The notes under the pieces: model-generated
What the model was told of the DNA's origin: nothing
The model's input: only the letters and a program-made list of their open reading frames with translations
Databases searched by the model: none
Translations under genes and position numbers: made by a program
In this document: one piece after another, positions 27,811 to 35,577 of the stretch
Layout: the number at the start of each line of letters is the position of its first letter
How positions within the stretch are numbered: position 1 is the stretch's first letter
DNA from: Bog-1198 sp963727045
GTDB lineage: Bacteria > Pseudomonadota > Gammaproteobacteria > Steroidobacterales > Steroidobacteraceae
Length of the DNA: 64,000 nucleotides
Assembly (NCBI GenBank): GCA_963727045.1
Contig: CAVSES010000002.1
Location: 1,302,001-1,366,000 of the forward strand
Reading direction: 5' to 3'

Positions 27811-28512
27811 CTAGGTCTTGCCGAGGGTCCGTGCGGTCTGACCGAACAGGATTTTGCGCGACTCTTCGCTGATCGTCGGACCGCTGCTGATCGCGGCACC
27901 CCGCTCATAGGCTCGCTGCGTGCCGGGACGATCCTTGATGGACTCGAACCATCGCCTGAGGTGCGGAAAGTCGTCGAGATTCTGCCCCTGTGCCTCGTGC
28001 GGCACCACCCATGGATAGGCGGCCATGTCGGCAATGGAGTAGGCGCCGGCGATGAATTCGCGGCCGGCGAGTCGCTTGTTCAACACACCGTAGAGACGAT
28101 TGGTCTCGTTGACGTAGCGCTCCACGGCATACGGAATCTTCTCCGGCGCGTACCTCGCGAAGTGATGATTCTGGCCTGCCATGGGACCAAGTCCTCCCAC
28201 CTGCCAGAAGAGCCACTGCAGGACCTCCACCCGGCCGCGCAGGTCCTGCGGTATGAACCGCTCGCTCTTCTCCGCCAGGTAAAGCAATATCGCGCCCGAC
28301 TCGAACACCGATATCGGCGCGCCTCGCTCCATGGGCGTGTGATCGACGATGGCCGGCATGCGGTTGTTCGGCGAAATGGCGAGAAAATCCGGGTGGAATT
28401 GCTCTCCCTTGCCGATGTTCACCGGGATGATCGTGTACGGCATGCTGGTCTCTTCCAACAGAAGAGTGATCTTGTGGCCGTTGGGCGTGGGCCAATAATA
28501 CAAGTCGATCAC
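27811..28512 (-). CDS. glutathione S-transferase, YfcG-like
   Basis: A 233-residue two-domain GST beginning MIDLYYWPTPNGHKITLLLEE, which closely matches the Nu-class YfcG/YghU proteins that act as glutathione-dependent disulfide reductases. The ESGAILLYLAEK motif of the glutathione-binding site is present. The start is a GTG at 28512 with a perfect GGAGGT ribosome-binding site, and it overlaps the stop of the upstream gene (GTGA). An upstream open extension belongs to the neighbouring gene in another frame. Confidence 0.9.
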   Translation of the reverse strand: MIDLYYWPTPNGHKITLLLEETSMPYTIIPVNIGKGEQFHPDFLAISPNNRMPAIVDHTPMERGAPISVFESGAILLYLAEKSERFIPQDLRGRVEVLQWLFWQVGGLGPMAGQNHHFARYAPEKIPYAVERYVNETNRLYGVLNKRLAGREFIAGAYSIADMAAYPWVVPHEAQGQNLDDFPHLRRWFESIKDRPGTQRAYERGAAISSGPTISEESRKILFGQTARTLGKT

Positions 28513-29510
28513 GGGTGCACCTCCGGGGGGTCGAGCGGCATCTTGTGTGCGCGCAGTGTTGCTATGCAGACATCCTCTTCGCGCGGCCTGGCGCGCATCT
28601 CCGCGATGCGCGCGCGCGCGCGCGCGTTCCTCGTCCAGGGCAGCAACGGCTTGTCGACTTTGTCGGCGGCCGCGGCGCGCCATTCCAAAACGCGCTTCTT
28701 CTCGGCGATCGCGCGCACCTCCCTGTTCTCGGGCCCGAGCAAGCGCCGCTCGATGCTGAATCCCGCCAGTTGCGCGGCGATCGTGTCGCTCCGCTGCATG
28801 GTCTTGGACAACTCCAGGCAGAGTTCGCGCCGTTCGGGGAAGCTGATCGACTCGCGGCAAGCGTCCGTCAGCGGCGCAAAAGCGGGAATGACCTCGCCGG
28901 CCGCGGCGCCGCTGGCGGTGACATATCTCGCTGAATCGGAGGCGGCATAGCCCGCGGGCAGCTCGTTTCGAACGGCGTCGAGCGCATCGCACATCAACAC
29001 CACGATGCGGTTCCAATAGAGGTCGAAGCGGTTGGTTCGGGCCATGTCAGCGAGCACGCGGTCCACTTCGGTGGTGTCCCTGTCGCGCTGCGCGGCGGCG
29101 AGAGTGGGCAGCCATGCCGCGGCGTTATCGGGGTCCACCCATCGCATGACGGTTGCGGTGTCGCGGATGTCGCAGGCGGCGCTGTGCGCGCACAGCTGCA
29201 AGCGCAGCCAGCCGATGGCGGCGCTTTGCGGCGCCAGTTCGCCGGCCCTTGCCGCCAATTCCAACGGCGAGGGATCCGCATTGGAGGAATCGGGCTTGAG
29301 CGCGGATCCGGCTGCGCGGAGCGCGGCGGCCGTGGCCAGGGAATTCGCGTCCGCGCGGGCAACGAGCACCTGCGCAGCCTTCACCGTCCAAGCGGCGTAC
29401 AAGCGTCTGTCGGACTCTGCGCCCGCAGCGGTTCTCGGCGCGGAGGCGGACGCGCAGTGCGCCGCCACGAGCGCCATCAGCGCCACGAGCCGCAGACCGT
29501 GCTTGACCAT
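28509..29510 (-). CDS. secreted hypothetical protein
   Basis: A 333-residue protein with a signal peptide (MVKHGLRLVALMALVAAHC, cleavage near ASASA) and an alanine-rich helical body with several cysteines (LCAHSAACDI, MCDALD, ACRESI, LCLELS) that could form periplasmic disulfides. Its alpha-helical repeats resemble TPR-like secreted proteins, but no family is assigned. The ATG at 29510 is preferred over a TTG at 29522. The C-terminal region includes a run of alternating Arg-Ala encoded by a CG dinucleotide tract. Translation is coupled to the GST. Confidence 0.65.
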   Translation of the reverse strand: MVKHGLRLVALMALVAAHCASASAPRTAAGAESDRRLYAAWTVKAAQVLVARADANSLATAAALRAAGSALKPDSSNADPSPLELAARAGELAPQSAAIGWLRLQLCAHSAACDIRDTATVMRWVDPDNAAAWLPTLAAAQRDRDTTEVDRVLADMARTNRFDLYWNRIVVLMCDALDAVRNELPAGYAASDSARYVTASGAAAGEVIPAFAPLTDACRESISFPERRELCLELSKTMQRSDTIAAQLAGFSIERRLLGPENREVRAIAEKKRVLEWRAAAADKVDKPLLPWTRNARARARIAEMRARPREEDVCIATLRAHKMPLDPPEVHP

Positions 29511-29552
29511 GAGCGTAACCAAAGGTTTGCGCGCCTGCTGCCGGACAGGCTT

Positions 29553-30158
29553 CTAGCTGCCGGCGCGGCTGCCGGCCGTCAGTCCCGCGGTGATCGCCAA
29601 TCGCATGGCGTCCTCGACCGAGATGTCCAGGGGTTCGATGAGATTGCGCGGCAGGTAAACGGTGTAGCCGCCGAATGCATAGCTCATGGGGAAATATACC
29701 GTTACCCAGTCGCGGCCGCCGTGCGCGTGCAATACCGATGGTACGTCCTCGCGGGTCACGAAGCCGATCGCGCGCACATCCGCGAAACGGGCCAGAACCA
29801 CGCGCTGCAGATCTCGCCTCTCGCCGCTGCCGGACGGCAACAAACTCACGACGTCGCGAAATCCGCCATAGAGAGTCTTGACGAATGGAATCCGGCCCAG
29901 GAAATCGTCCCAGTATTTGAGCAGAATCTTCCCGGCATAGGCGTTGACGAGGCTGCCGACGAACAGCAGCAGCAGAAAACCGGCCATCAGGCCCAAGCCG
30001 GGCCAGTAGTGCTCGGGACTCACGATCCCCAGCCCGATCAACGCATGCCGCAGCCACCCCTCGACCGTATTGACCAGCCACCAGATCACATACACCGTCA
30101 GCGCCAGGGGCAGCACGGTCACCAGCCCGCTCATGGTCAGCGTTAATATCTTGCGCAT
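29553..30158 (-). CDS. DUF502 family inner-membrane protein
   Basis: A 201-residue protein with two N-terminal transmembrane helices (about 8-30 and 52-75) and the DUF502 hallmarks GKILLKYWDDFLGRIPFVKTLYGGFRDV-like segment (starting near residue 76) and TVYFPMSYAFGGYTVYLPR near the C-terminus. Function is unknown in bacteria. It lies between two unknown secreted-protein genes on the same strand. Confidence 0.9.
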   Translation of the reverse strand: MRKILTLTMSGLVTVLPLALTVYVIWWLVNTVEGWLRHALIGLGIVSPEHYWPGLGLMAGFLLLLFVGSLVNAYAGKILLKYWDDFLGRIPFVKTLYGGFRDVVSLLPSGSGERRDLQRVVLARFADVRAIGFVTREDVPSVLHAHGGRDWVTVYFPMSYAFGGYTVYLPRNLIEPLDISVEDAMRLAITAGLTAGSRAGS

Positions 30159-30182
30159 GACTCAATCATCGCATGATCGGAC

Positions 30183-31106
30183 TCACCGCGCTGCAACCGC
30201 ACAGAACGTCGGCGAGGTCCGCTGGTATTCACCGCTCGGCACCAGCGCCGCATTTTTTTGATTCCAAACGTAATACTGCGTCACCACTGCAGTGCCGCGC
30301 GTGCGCGAAATGCTCATCAGCCTGCTGTCGCGTCGAAAGAGCGCGGCTTCGGCCGGCCGGCACGGCAGCGTTCCCTCGATCTGCGCGAGCGGCGCCGGTT
30401 CCTGGATCCGGCCGCTGCTCCAGTCCACGAGAACGAGTCGGCTGCAGGCCGGTCCGCAGTGCGTCAGCACCGCGCTGACGTGACCGGCGAAGTTCGGGCC
30501 GTTCGACAGTGCGCGCCGCACGAGTTCGCGCTCGTCCTCGCCGAGTGCGGTGCCGCTCAAATCGATGCGAGGCATCGCCGAGGCGTCCAACGGCTCGCTC
30601 GGGTATTCGGAGAACCGCGGTGCGCTCAAGGGTTGCGGATTGAAACGGACGTCGCCGGCGGCCGCGTCGCGAATGCGGTCTATCTGCTCGACGGCCTCAT
30701 CCGTCAGATACCAATCATCAATGGTCACCCGGGGATGCGGTGTCCGGGCGGTGACCTCGACCGGAATCAGCGTGTGGTCCTCGCATTTGCCGTCTACCTC
30801 GTGAGGTGCGCACTGACTATACCGCGTGTACGCCGCGTAGATGTTCGGCGCACCGGTTTCGTTGGGCGCCAAAAACACGAGATAGCGGCCGGGCGGGACC
30901 TGCACCGCGAAGGAGGCTGCGCCGCGCGTAAGCTGCACCGAATGCATCCGAGCGGTATCGAGTTCGGAGGCATGGACGGTCATCGAGGGAACGAGCTGGC
31001 CCGGGAAGACAATGGATCCCTCGATCTCGCCGGCAAGGGCGCCTGGGCTGTGCCCGAGCGACGCCAGGGCCGCGAGCGACAAGCGCACGAGATACGGATA
31101 ACCCAA
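30183..31106 (-). CDS. secreted hypothetical protein with N-terminal beta-sandwich
   Basis: A 307-residue protein with a signal peptide (LVRLSLAALASLGHSPGALAG). The next hundred residues (EIEGSIVFPGQLVPSMTVHA, then VPPGRYLVFLAP) look like a carboxypeptidase-regulatory or transthyretin-like beta-sandwich. The C-terminal part contains cysteines in LTHCGPACSRLVLVD. The start is a TTG at 31106, supported by GGAGG at 31118-31114 seven bases upstream; a GTG at 31088 has no ribosome-binding site. No family is assigned. Confidence 0.65.
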   Translation of the reverse strand: MGYPYLVRLSLAALASLGHSPGALAGEIEGSIVFPGQLVPSMTVHASELDTARMHSVQLTRGAASFAVQVPPGRYLVFLAPNETGAPNIYAAYTRYSQCAPHEVDGKCEDHTLIPVEVTARTPHPRVTIDDWYLTDEAVEQIDRIRDAAAGDVRFNPQPLSAPRFSEYPSEPLDASAMPRIDLSGTALGEDERELVRRALSNGPNFAGHVSAVLTHCGPACSRLVLVDWSSGRIQEPAPLAQIEGTLPCRPAEAALFRRDSRLMSISRTRGTAVVTQYYVWNQKNAALVPSGEYQRTSPTFCAVAAR

Positions 31107-31120
31107 GGCTGCGCCTCCGA

Positions 31121-31801
31121 CTACGGCTGCCGCGGCAGAATGAACCGCAGACCTTGATAATTCAGCACCACCCCGTCGCGTCGTATGCGTTCGACGGCGG
31201 GTCCCTCCTGCAGCGTGGCACCTTCGTGGTACTTGCGCATGTTGATGTACACAAAGCGCTCCGCGGGCCTCGTCGCGTACACATGCACATCGAGATGCAA
31301 CTCCGGCAGCGCTTGCGCACCACTCAAGCTGAGCTCACTCATCGACGGCAAAACTTCCTGGCTTTCTGCTCCGGCATCGGGATCGGTCAACACAGGGTCC
31401 GTTCGATGCAGACGGTGGACAGCGGTGGGTTCGCCGGCCAGCCCCAATCCGTTCGTGGGTGACTGGACCGAAGACGGGTTGTCCAACGCCGCGACCGGGA
31501 TTTCAGGCGCGAACACAGGGGCCGGGTCCAACGGACTGAAATGCTTGGGCGGCTCCGCGGCGACTTCGGCTGCCGAGGCTGGCTGCGCCGCCGGCTGCGA
31601 GGTGTGCGTTGCGGGGGCGCTTTTCCTCATCAGGACGAACGTCAGGACCATCAGATTGACGCCCAGCAGCACCCCCAGGGCAATCGCCCAGACGGGCAGC
31701 CGGTTGCGCCGCTGCACCGATGAGGCATCCATCAGGCCGGGCACGGACTGCCGTTGCCGTTCGATTTCGGACTTCTTCAGGGCATCGAGAATGAAGGACA
31801 T
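31121..31801 (-). CDS. gspB: general secretion pathway protein B-like (GspB/ExeB)
   Basis: GspB works with GspA to insert or position the type II secretin in the peptidoglycan layer. The 226-residue protein begins MSFILDALKKSEIERQRQ, the conserved cytoplasmic motif, has a transmembrane helix at about 38-59, a proline/alanine-rich linker and a C-terminal GspB domain (LDVHVYATRPAERFVYINMR, then GVVLNYQGLRFILP). It starts seven bases after gspA. Other type II secretion genes are not in this window. Confidence 0.9.
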   Translation of the reverse strand: MSFILDALKKSEIERQRQSVPGLMDASSVQRRNRLPVWAIALGVLLGVNLMVLTFVLMRKSAPATHTSQPAAQPASAAEVAAEPPKHFSPLDPAPVFAPEIPVAALDNPSSVQSPTNGLGLAGEPTAVHRLHRTDPVLTDPDAGAESQEVLPSMSELSLSGAQALPELHLDVHVYATRPAERFVYINMRKYHEGATLQEGPAVERIRRDGVVLNYQGLRFILPRQP

Positions 31802-31808
31802 GGGATTC

Positions 31809-33482
31809 CTAACTGCCGCGCGGTGCGTTCGGCAGCAATACGGGCGAACCGGGCTCCGCCAAAGCGGTGTCGAGAACCAACTGAGTTTGCACTCCCGCGA
31901 TGCCGTCGACGTTGAGCCGATGTTCACGCTGGAAATTCTGCACGGCAATCGCCAACTCTTCATCGTAGACGTCGCCGTATTCGGGATCCGACGCGGCACC
32001 TTGAAGCGCATTGAGACTGCGCCGGAGCCATCGAACCTCATCCCCCTTCATCCCCACCGACAACAACCGAGTGTGGGCGGTCTTGGGCTTCCACACGACG
32101 GTGAACTCCCCGAACCAATCCCGCGAGACCTCATCCAGCGGCACTCGCTCGTTGTGCTCTCCCAGGTCCAGGGTTGCGTACCGATCATCCAATGCGGACA
32201 GCACCACCCGGTGCCGCTGCCCGTGATCGTCGGTCAGCGTCAGGATGGCCGGTCTGTTCAAGGCTCGGACCTGTGCCCAGGAACCGCGCTGCTCCAGGCA
32301 CGACAGGCCGGCCTTCTCCGCCTGGCCGCACGGATCCTTGTCATTCGCCATGGCGGTTCCCCATAACGACAGCAGGCGCCGGAAGGCTGCCGCATCGCCG
32401 GTATTGGCACTGTTGGCCGCAAGCAATGCGTTGATGGATGGGGCCATGGGCGCCGGCGCCGCGGCGCCCGGTGCGGCTTGAGGAGCAGAAGCGGATGGTT
32501 TCGCGGCCGTCGGCACCGGCGCGGCCGCAGCCCGCTCCGCATGCGGTTTGTCGGAGGCCCTCAACGGGTAGATCTGCTTCTGCCAGAATTGCCAGCCGAG
32601 GATGGCGAGGCCGGCGAAAACCGCCAATCCCGAGGCGCCCGCGAGCCACCCCATCCACCCGGGTAGAAATCGCCGGCCGTAAACCTCGCCGGCGGCACGT
32701 CGCACCAACGAGGCCGTCACCCTTCGCGTCTCCTGGGTATAGGCGCCGAGGAGCGCGCGGTCGCACGTCACGTTGATCACGCGCGGGATGCCGGCCGCCA
32801 GGCGATGCACCTCGCCCAAGGCCGACGACGTGAATATTTCCTCCGTCGCGCCGGCGACCCGCAGCCGGTGGCGGACGTAGCCGCGCGTTTCCTCGGGCGA
32901 CAGCGGCTCCAAATGGTATCGGCCGGTGATTCGCTGCGCGAGCTGGCGCAGGTCCGTGCGATCCAGCAAATCGCGCAGTTCCGGCTGTCCGATGAGGATG
33001 ATTTGCAGCAGCTTCTGGGTCGGGGTTTCCAAATTGGTGAGCAGGCGCACCTGCTCCAACACCTCCGCGGACAGGTTTTGCGCCTCGTCCACGATCACGA
33101 TGATTCGCCGCCCCTCGGCGTGCGCCGCCAGCAGCCGCCGGTTCAGCGCATCGACCATTTGCTTCACGCTGTCGCGGTCCGCCTCGGCGATGCCGAGCCC
33201 AAGCTCCTCGCAGATGGTGAGCAGAAACTCAACCGGCGTCACGCGCGGATTCAATATCACGGCTACGTCTGCGTGGTGTGGAACGCGCGACAGCAGGGTG
33301 CGCACCACGGTTGTTTTACCGGTGCCCACTTCGCCGGTCAGTTGAATGAAGCCCCCGGATTCGTTGATCCCGTACAAGAGATGCGCCAAGGCTTCGGCGT
33401 GACGCTCGCTCAAATAGAGGTAGCGCGGATCCGGGGTGATGGCGAAGGGCTTTTCGTTGAGCCCAAAGAAGCGCAGGTACAT
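31809..33482 (-). CDS. gspA: general secretion pathway ATPase GspA/ExeA
   Basis: A 557-residue AAA ATPase: MYLRFFGLNEKPFAITPDP at the N-terminus, Walker A GEVGTGKTT near 48-56, Walker B IIVIVDEAQ near 118-126, a transmembrane helix near 285-305, an alanine/proline linker, and a C-terminal periplasmic domain ending in a peptidoglycan-binding module (LLSVGMKGDEVRWLRRSL, then VDGIAGVQTQLVLD). This order is diagnostic for GspA. An open extension upstream of 33482 covers dinB in another frame and is rejected. Confidence 0.95.
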   Translation of the reverse strand: MYLRFFGLNEKPFAITPDPRYLYLSERHAEALAHLLYGINESGGFIQLTGEVGTGKTTVVRTLLSRVPHHADVAVILNPRVTPVEFLLTICEELGLGIAEADRDSVKQMVDALNRRLLAAHAEGRRIIVIVDEAQNLSAEVLEQVRLLTNLETPTQKLLQIILIGQPELRDLLDRTDLRQLAQRITGRYHLEPLSPEETRGYVRHRLRVAGATEEIFTSSALGEVHRLAAGIPRVINVTCDRALLGAYTQETRRVTASLVRRAAGEVYGRRFLPGWMGWLAGASGLAVFAGLAILGWQFWQKQIYPLRASDKPHAERAAAAPVPTAAKPSASAPQAAPGAAAPAPMAPSINALLAANSANTGDAAAFRRLLSLWGTAMANDKDPCGQAEKAGLSCLEQRGSWAQVRALNRPAILTLTDDHGQRHRVVLSALDDRYATLDLGEHNERVPLDEVSRDWFGEFTVVWKPKTAHTRLLSVGMKGDEVRWLRRSLNALQGAASDPEYGDVYDEELAIAVQNFQREHRLNVDGIAGVQTQLVLDTALAEPGSPVLLPNAPRGS

Positions 33483-33502
33483 GGCGGGCCTAGGATAGCA
33501 AC

Positions 33503-34693
33503 TCAGCCGCGGTGTACGGAGCGGCGCGTTGACCCGGGCAGCAGGCTGGCTCGAGTCAGCATGTCGCGTCCGAATCGGTCGCGAATGCCGTCGACCGCCG
33601 CGTCCAAGGGCGAAGCACTGCCCCCGGTAAATAGATCCGCCTGGCGCAGCCTCTGCAGGTCCCCGACGCCGACGCCCAATAGCCGCACCGCCGCATTCGG
33701 CTGCGTCGCCAGCCATTGTTCGAGCAGGGATCTTGCGGCGGCCGACACGATGCCCGAATCCTGCGTGGCAGGCTCCAGGCGGCGTTGGCGGGTATAGGTG
33801 GTGAAGTCCCTGCGGCGGATCTTGACGCTCACCCGGCCGGCTGCGAGCTCCTGCATGCGCAGCCGCGAGGTTGCCCTATCCGCCAGCCGCAGGAGCTCAA
33901 CGGTGAGCCGGGCGGGGTTGCGGATATCGACGTCATAGGTCTCTTCCGCGCTGATCGATTTCTCCTCCCGATCCGGCTCCACGGGCCGATTGTCCACACC
34001 GCAAGCCAGTGCAAGCATGGATTTTCCATGCCTGCCGAAGGCCCTCCACAATGCCTCCTCGCTCGAGCGGCGCAGATCGCCGAAGGTGCGGATTCCCGCT
34101 GCGTGTGCCGCGGGCAGGGACTTCGGTCCGACGCCGTGCAATTTTTCGATCGGCAATCCGTCCACGATGTCGTGCAAGTTGTCCGCACCGATCCGGCACA
34201 TGCCGTCGGGCTTGTTCAGATCGGAGGCGATTTTGGCGAGCAGTTTGTTCGGCGCGATTCCCACCGACGCGGTCAGGCCGGTCCGCGCGAAAATGCGGCG
34301 TCGGATTTCGGCGCCGATCGACAGCGCGCCGCCCTTGAGCCGCTGACTTGAGGTGACGTCGAGAAATGCCTCGTCCAGGGATAGACCCTCCACGAGCGGC
34401 GTGAACTCATGAAAGATTGCGAACACCTGCAGGGATGCCTGCTTGTAGCGTGCCATCCGGGGCCGGACGCAGATGGCCTGCGGGCAGCGGCGCAGTGCCT
34501 CGCGCATAGGCATGGCCGAGCGCACGCCGAAGGCGCGTACGGCATAGTTCGCCGCGGCGACGACGCCGCGCCCGCCGGTGCCGCCGACGATCAGCGGCCT
34601 GCCCTTAAGCTCCGGGTGATCTCGCTCTTCGACCGATGCATAGAATGCATCCATGTCGATGTGCAGTATCGCCCGGATTCCGGTTTGCGGCAT
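33503..34693 (-). CDS. dinB: DNA polymerase IV
   Basis: A Y-family translesion polymerase of 396 residues with the catalytic aspartate motif HIDMDAF (D13), SLDEAFLD carrying the other metal ligands, and the helix-hairpin-helix region LHGVGPKSLPAAHAAGI. The little-finger domain is complete. It lacks an obvious C-terminal clamp-binding QLxLF; the nearest match is QADLFTGG near the end. No LexA box is evident immediately upstream, where only three bases separate it from the DUF4399 gene, implying cotranscription. Confidence 0.95.
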   Translation of the reverse strand: MPQTGIRAILHIDMDAFYASVEERDHPELKGRPLIVGGTGGRGVVAAANYAVRAFGVRSAMPMREALRRCPQAICVRPRMARYKQASLQVFAIFHEFTPLVEGLSLDEAFLDVTSSQRLKGGALSIGAEIRRRIFARTGLTASVGIAPNKLLAKIASDLNKPDGMCRIGADNLHDIVDGLPIEKLHGVGPKSLPAAHAAGIRTFGDLRRSSEEALWRAFGRHGKSMLALACGVDNRPVEPDREEKSISAEETYDVDIRNPARLTVELLRLADRATSRLRMQELAAGRVSVKIRRRDFTTYTRQRRLEPATQDSGIVSAAARSLLEQWLATQPNAAVRLLGVGVGDLQRLRQADLFTGGSASPLDAAVDGIRDRFGRDMLTRASLLPGSTRRSVHRG

Positions 34694-34696
34694 CGA

Positions 34697-35119
34697 TCAC
34701 TCCACGGTGATGGTGACCTTCTTCGAATGAAGGGGTGGATCGAAGGAAGTGTGCAGGTAGTCCGCGAACACGAGCTCGAGCGTGTGCTTTCCGGGAGGCA
34801 GCGTCAGCGTGGTCTCGGTCTGTCCCTTGCCGAAATGCAATATCTTGTCGGTCGCCGGCAGCGGCGCATCGAGCTTGACGCTACCGAAATCCGTGTCGAC
34901 CAGGAGATGATGGTGGCCGGTATTGTCGAATTTGACTCCCGCCGGTGCGACTCCCATCCCTTTCAATCCGAAGCGCACGGTGACGGGGCCGTGGATGGTC
35001 GCCCCGTTTTGCGGAGCGACGATGTAGACCTCCGCATCGGGAGCGGGCGCGACGCGCTGTTGCGCCATGGCGAAGACCGCGATCGAAACAAGGCCCAAAG
35101 CGAGAAATAGTCGTTTCAT
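34697..35119 (-). CDS. DUF4399 periplasmic protein
   Basis: A 140-residue protein with a signal peptide (MKRLFLALGLVSIAVFAMA) and a single beta-rich DUF4399 domain (VYIVAPQNGATIHGPVTVRFGL-like start, NTGHHHLLVDTD, and LPPGKHTLELVFADYLH). Histidine-rich NTGHHH is characteristic of the family, whose function is unknown. GGAGG lies four bases before the ATG. It precedes dinB by three bases. Confidence 0.9.
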   Translation of the reverse strand: MKRLFLALGLVSIAVFAMAQQRVAPAPDAEVYIVAPQNGATIHGPVTVRFGLKGMGVAPAGVKFDNTGHHHLLVDTDFGSVKLDAPLPATDKILHFGKGQTETTLTLPPGKHTLELVFADYLHTSFDPPLHSKKVTITVE

Positions 35120-35155
35120 GGGGACCTCCGGATGAGATTGACGGTTTGACGCATC

Positions 35156-35577
35156 TTACAGCTGCAGCACGGCGTACAGGAACACGCCGGCCATCGTCGC
35201 GCCAAAAACGACCATATACACCGCAGATAGTGCGGCTGCCTTGAAGAGCGTGCCCGCCCAGCTTCGGCCGAATACCCGCCTCATCGCAATGACTGCATAT
35301 AACGGCAGTGTCCAAAACAGCAGCGGCACTCAGTCGAGGACGGATTTCAATCGCGGCCAGGCATCCGCGGCGTCGGCGGACAGAATCGCCACTGTCATCA
35401 AGGAGAAGAAGAATGCATGCAGGTGGAGGAAGAAGAGGAGGTGTTCGGCGTACCGGTGCCGGGGCCGCCAGTACATCAGCATGTGCACAAACGCGACCAA
35501 CGGCAAAAAGATGAACATGGCCTTCGGGGGCAGCGCCTGATTTGGGCGGCTGCGTGCGGCTCGGTCGGTTCCGGCGT
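35156..35577 (-). pseudogene. broken DUF3667 membrane protein gene (C-terminal remnant)
   Basis: On the minus strand one frame reads SRPNQALPPKAMFIFLPLVA, then MYWRPRHRYAEHLLFFLHLH and a hydrophobic helix, which match the C-terminal half of DUF3667 proteins. The frame is interrupted by a TGA at 35332-35330 (a likely former tryptophan codon) and resumes as VPLLFWTLPLYAVIAMRRVFG and two more helices to a TAA at 35158-35156. The N-terminal half, including the family zinc ribbon, is missing, and the frame runs into the 3' end of fadE. An ATG at 35580 overlaps the fadE stop but is out of frame. At least one nonsense change and an N-terminal loss or frameshift are needed to explain it. Confidence 0.75.
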
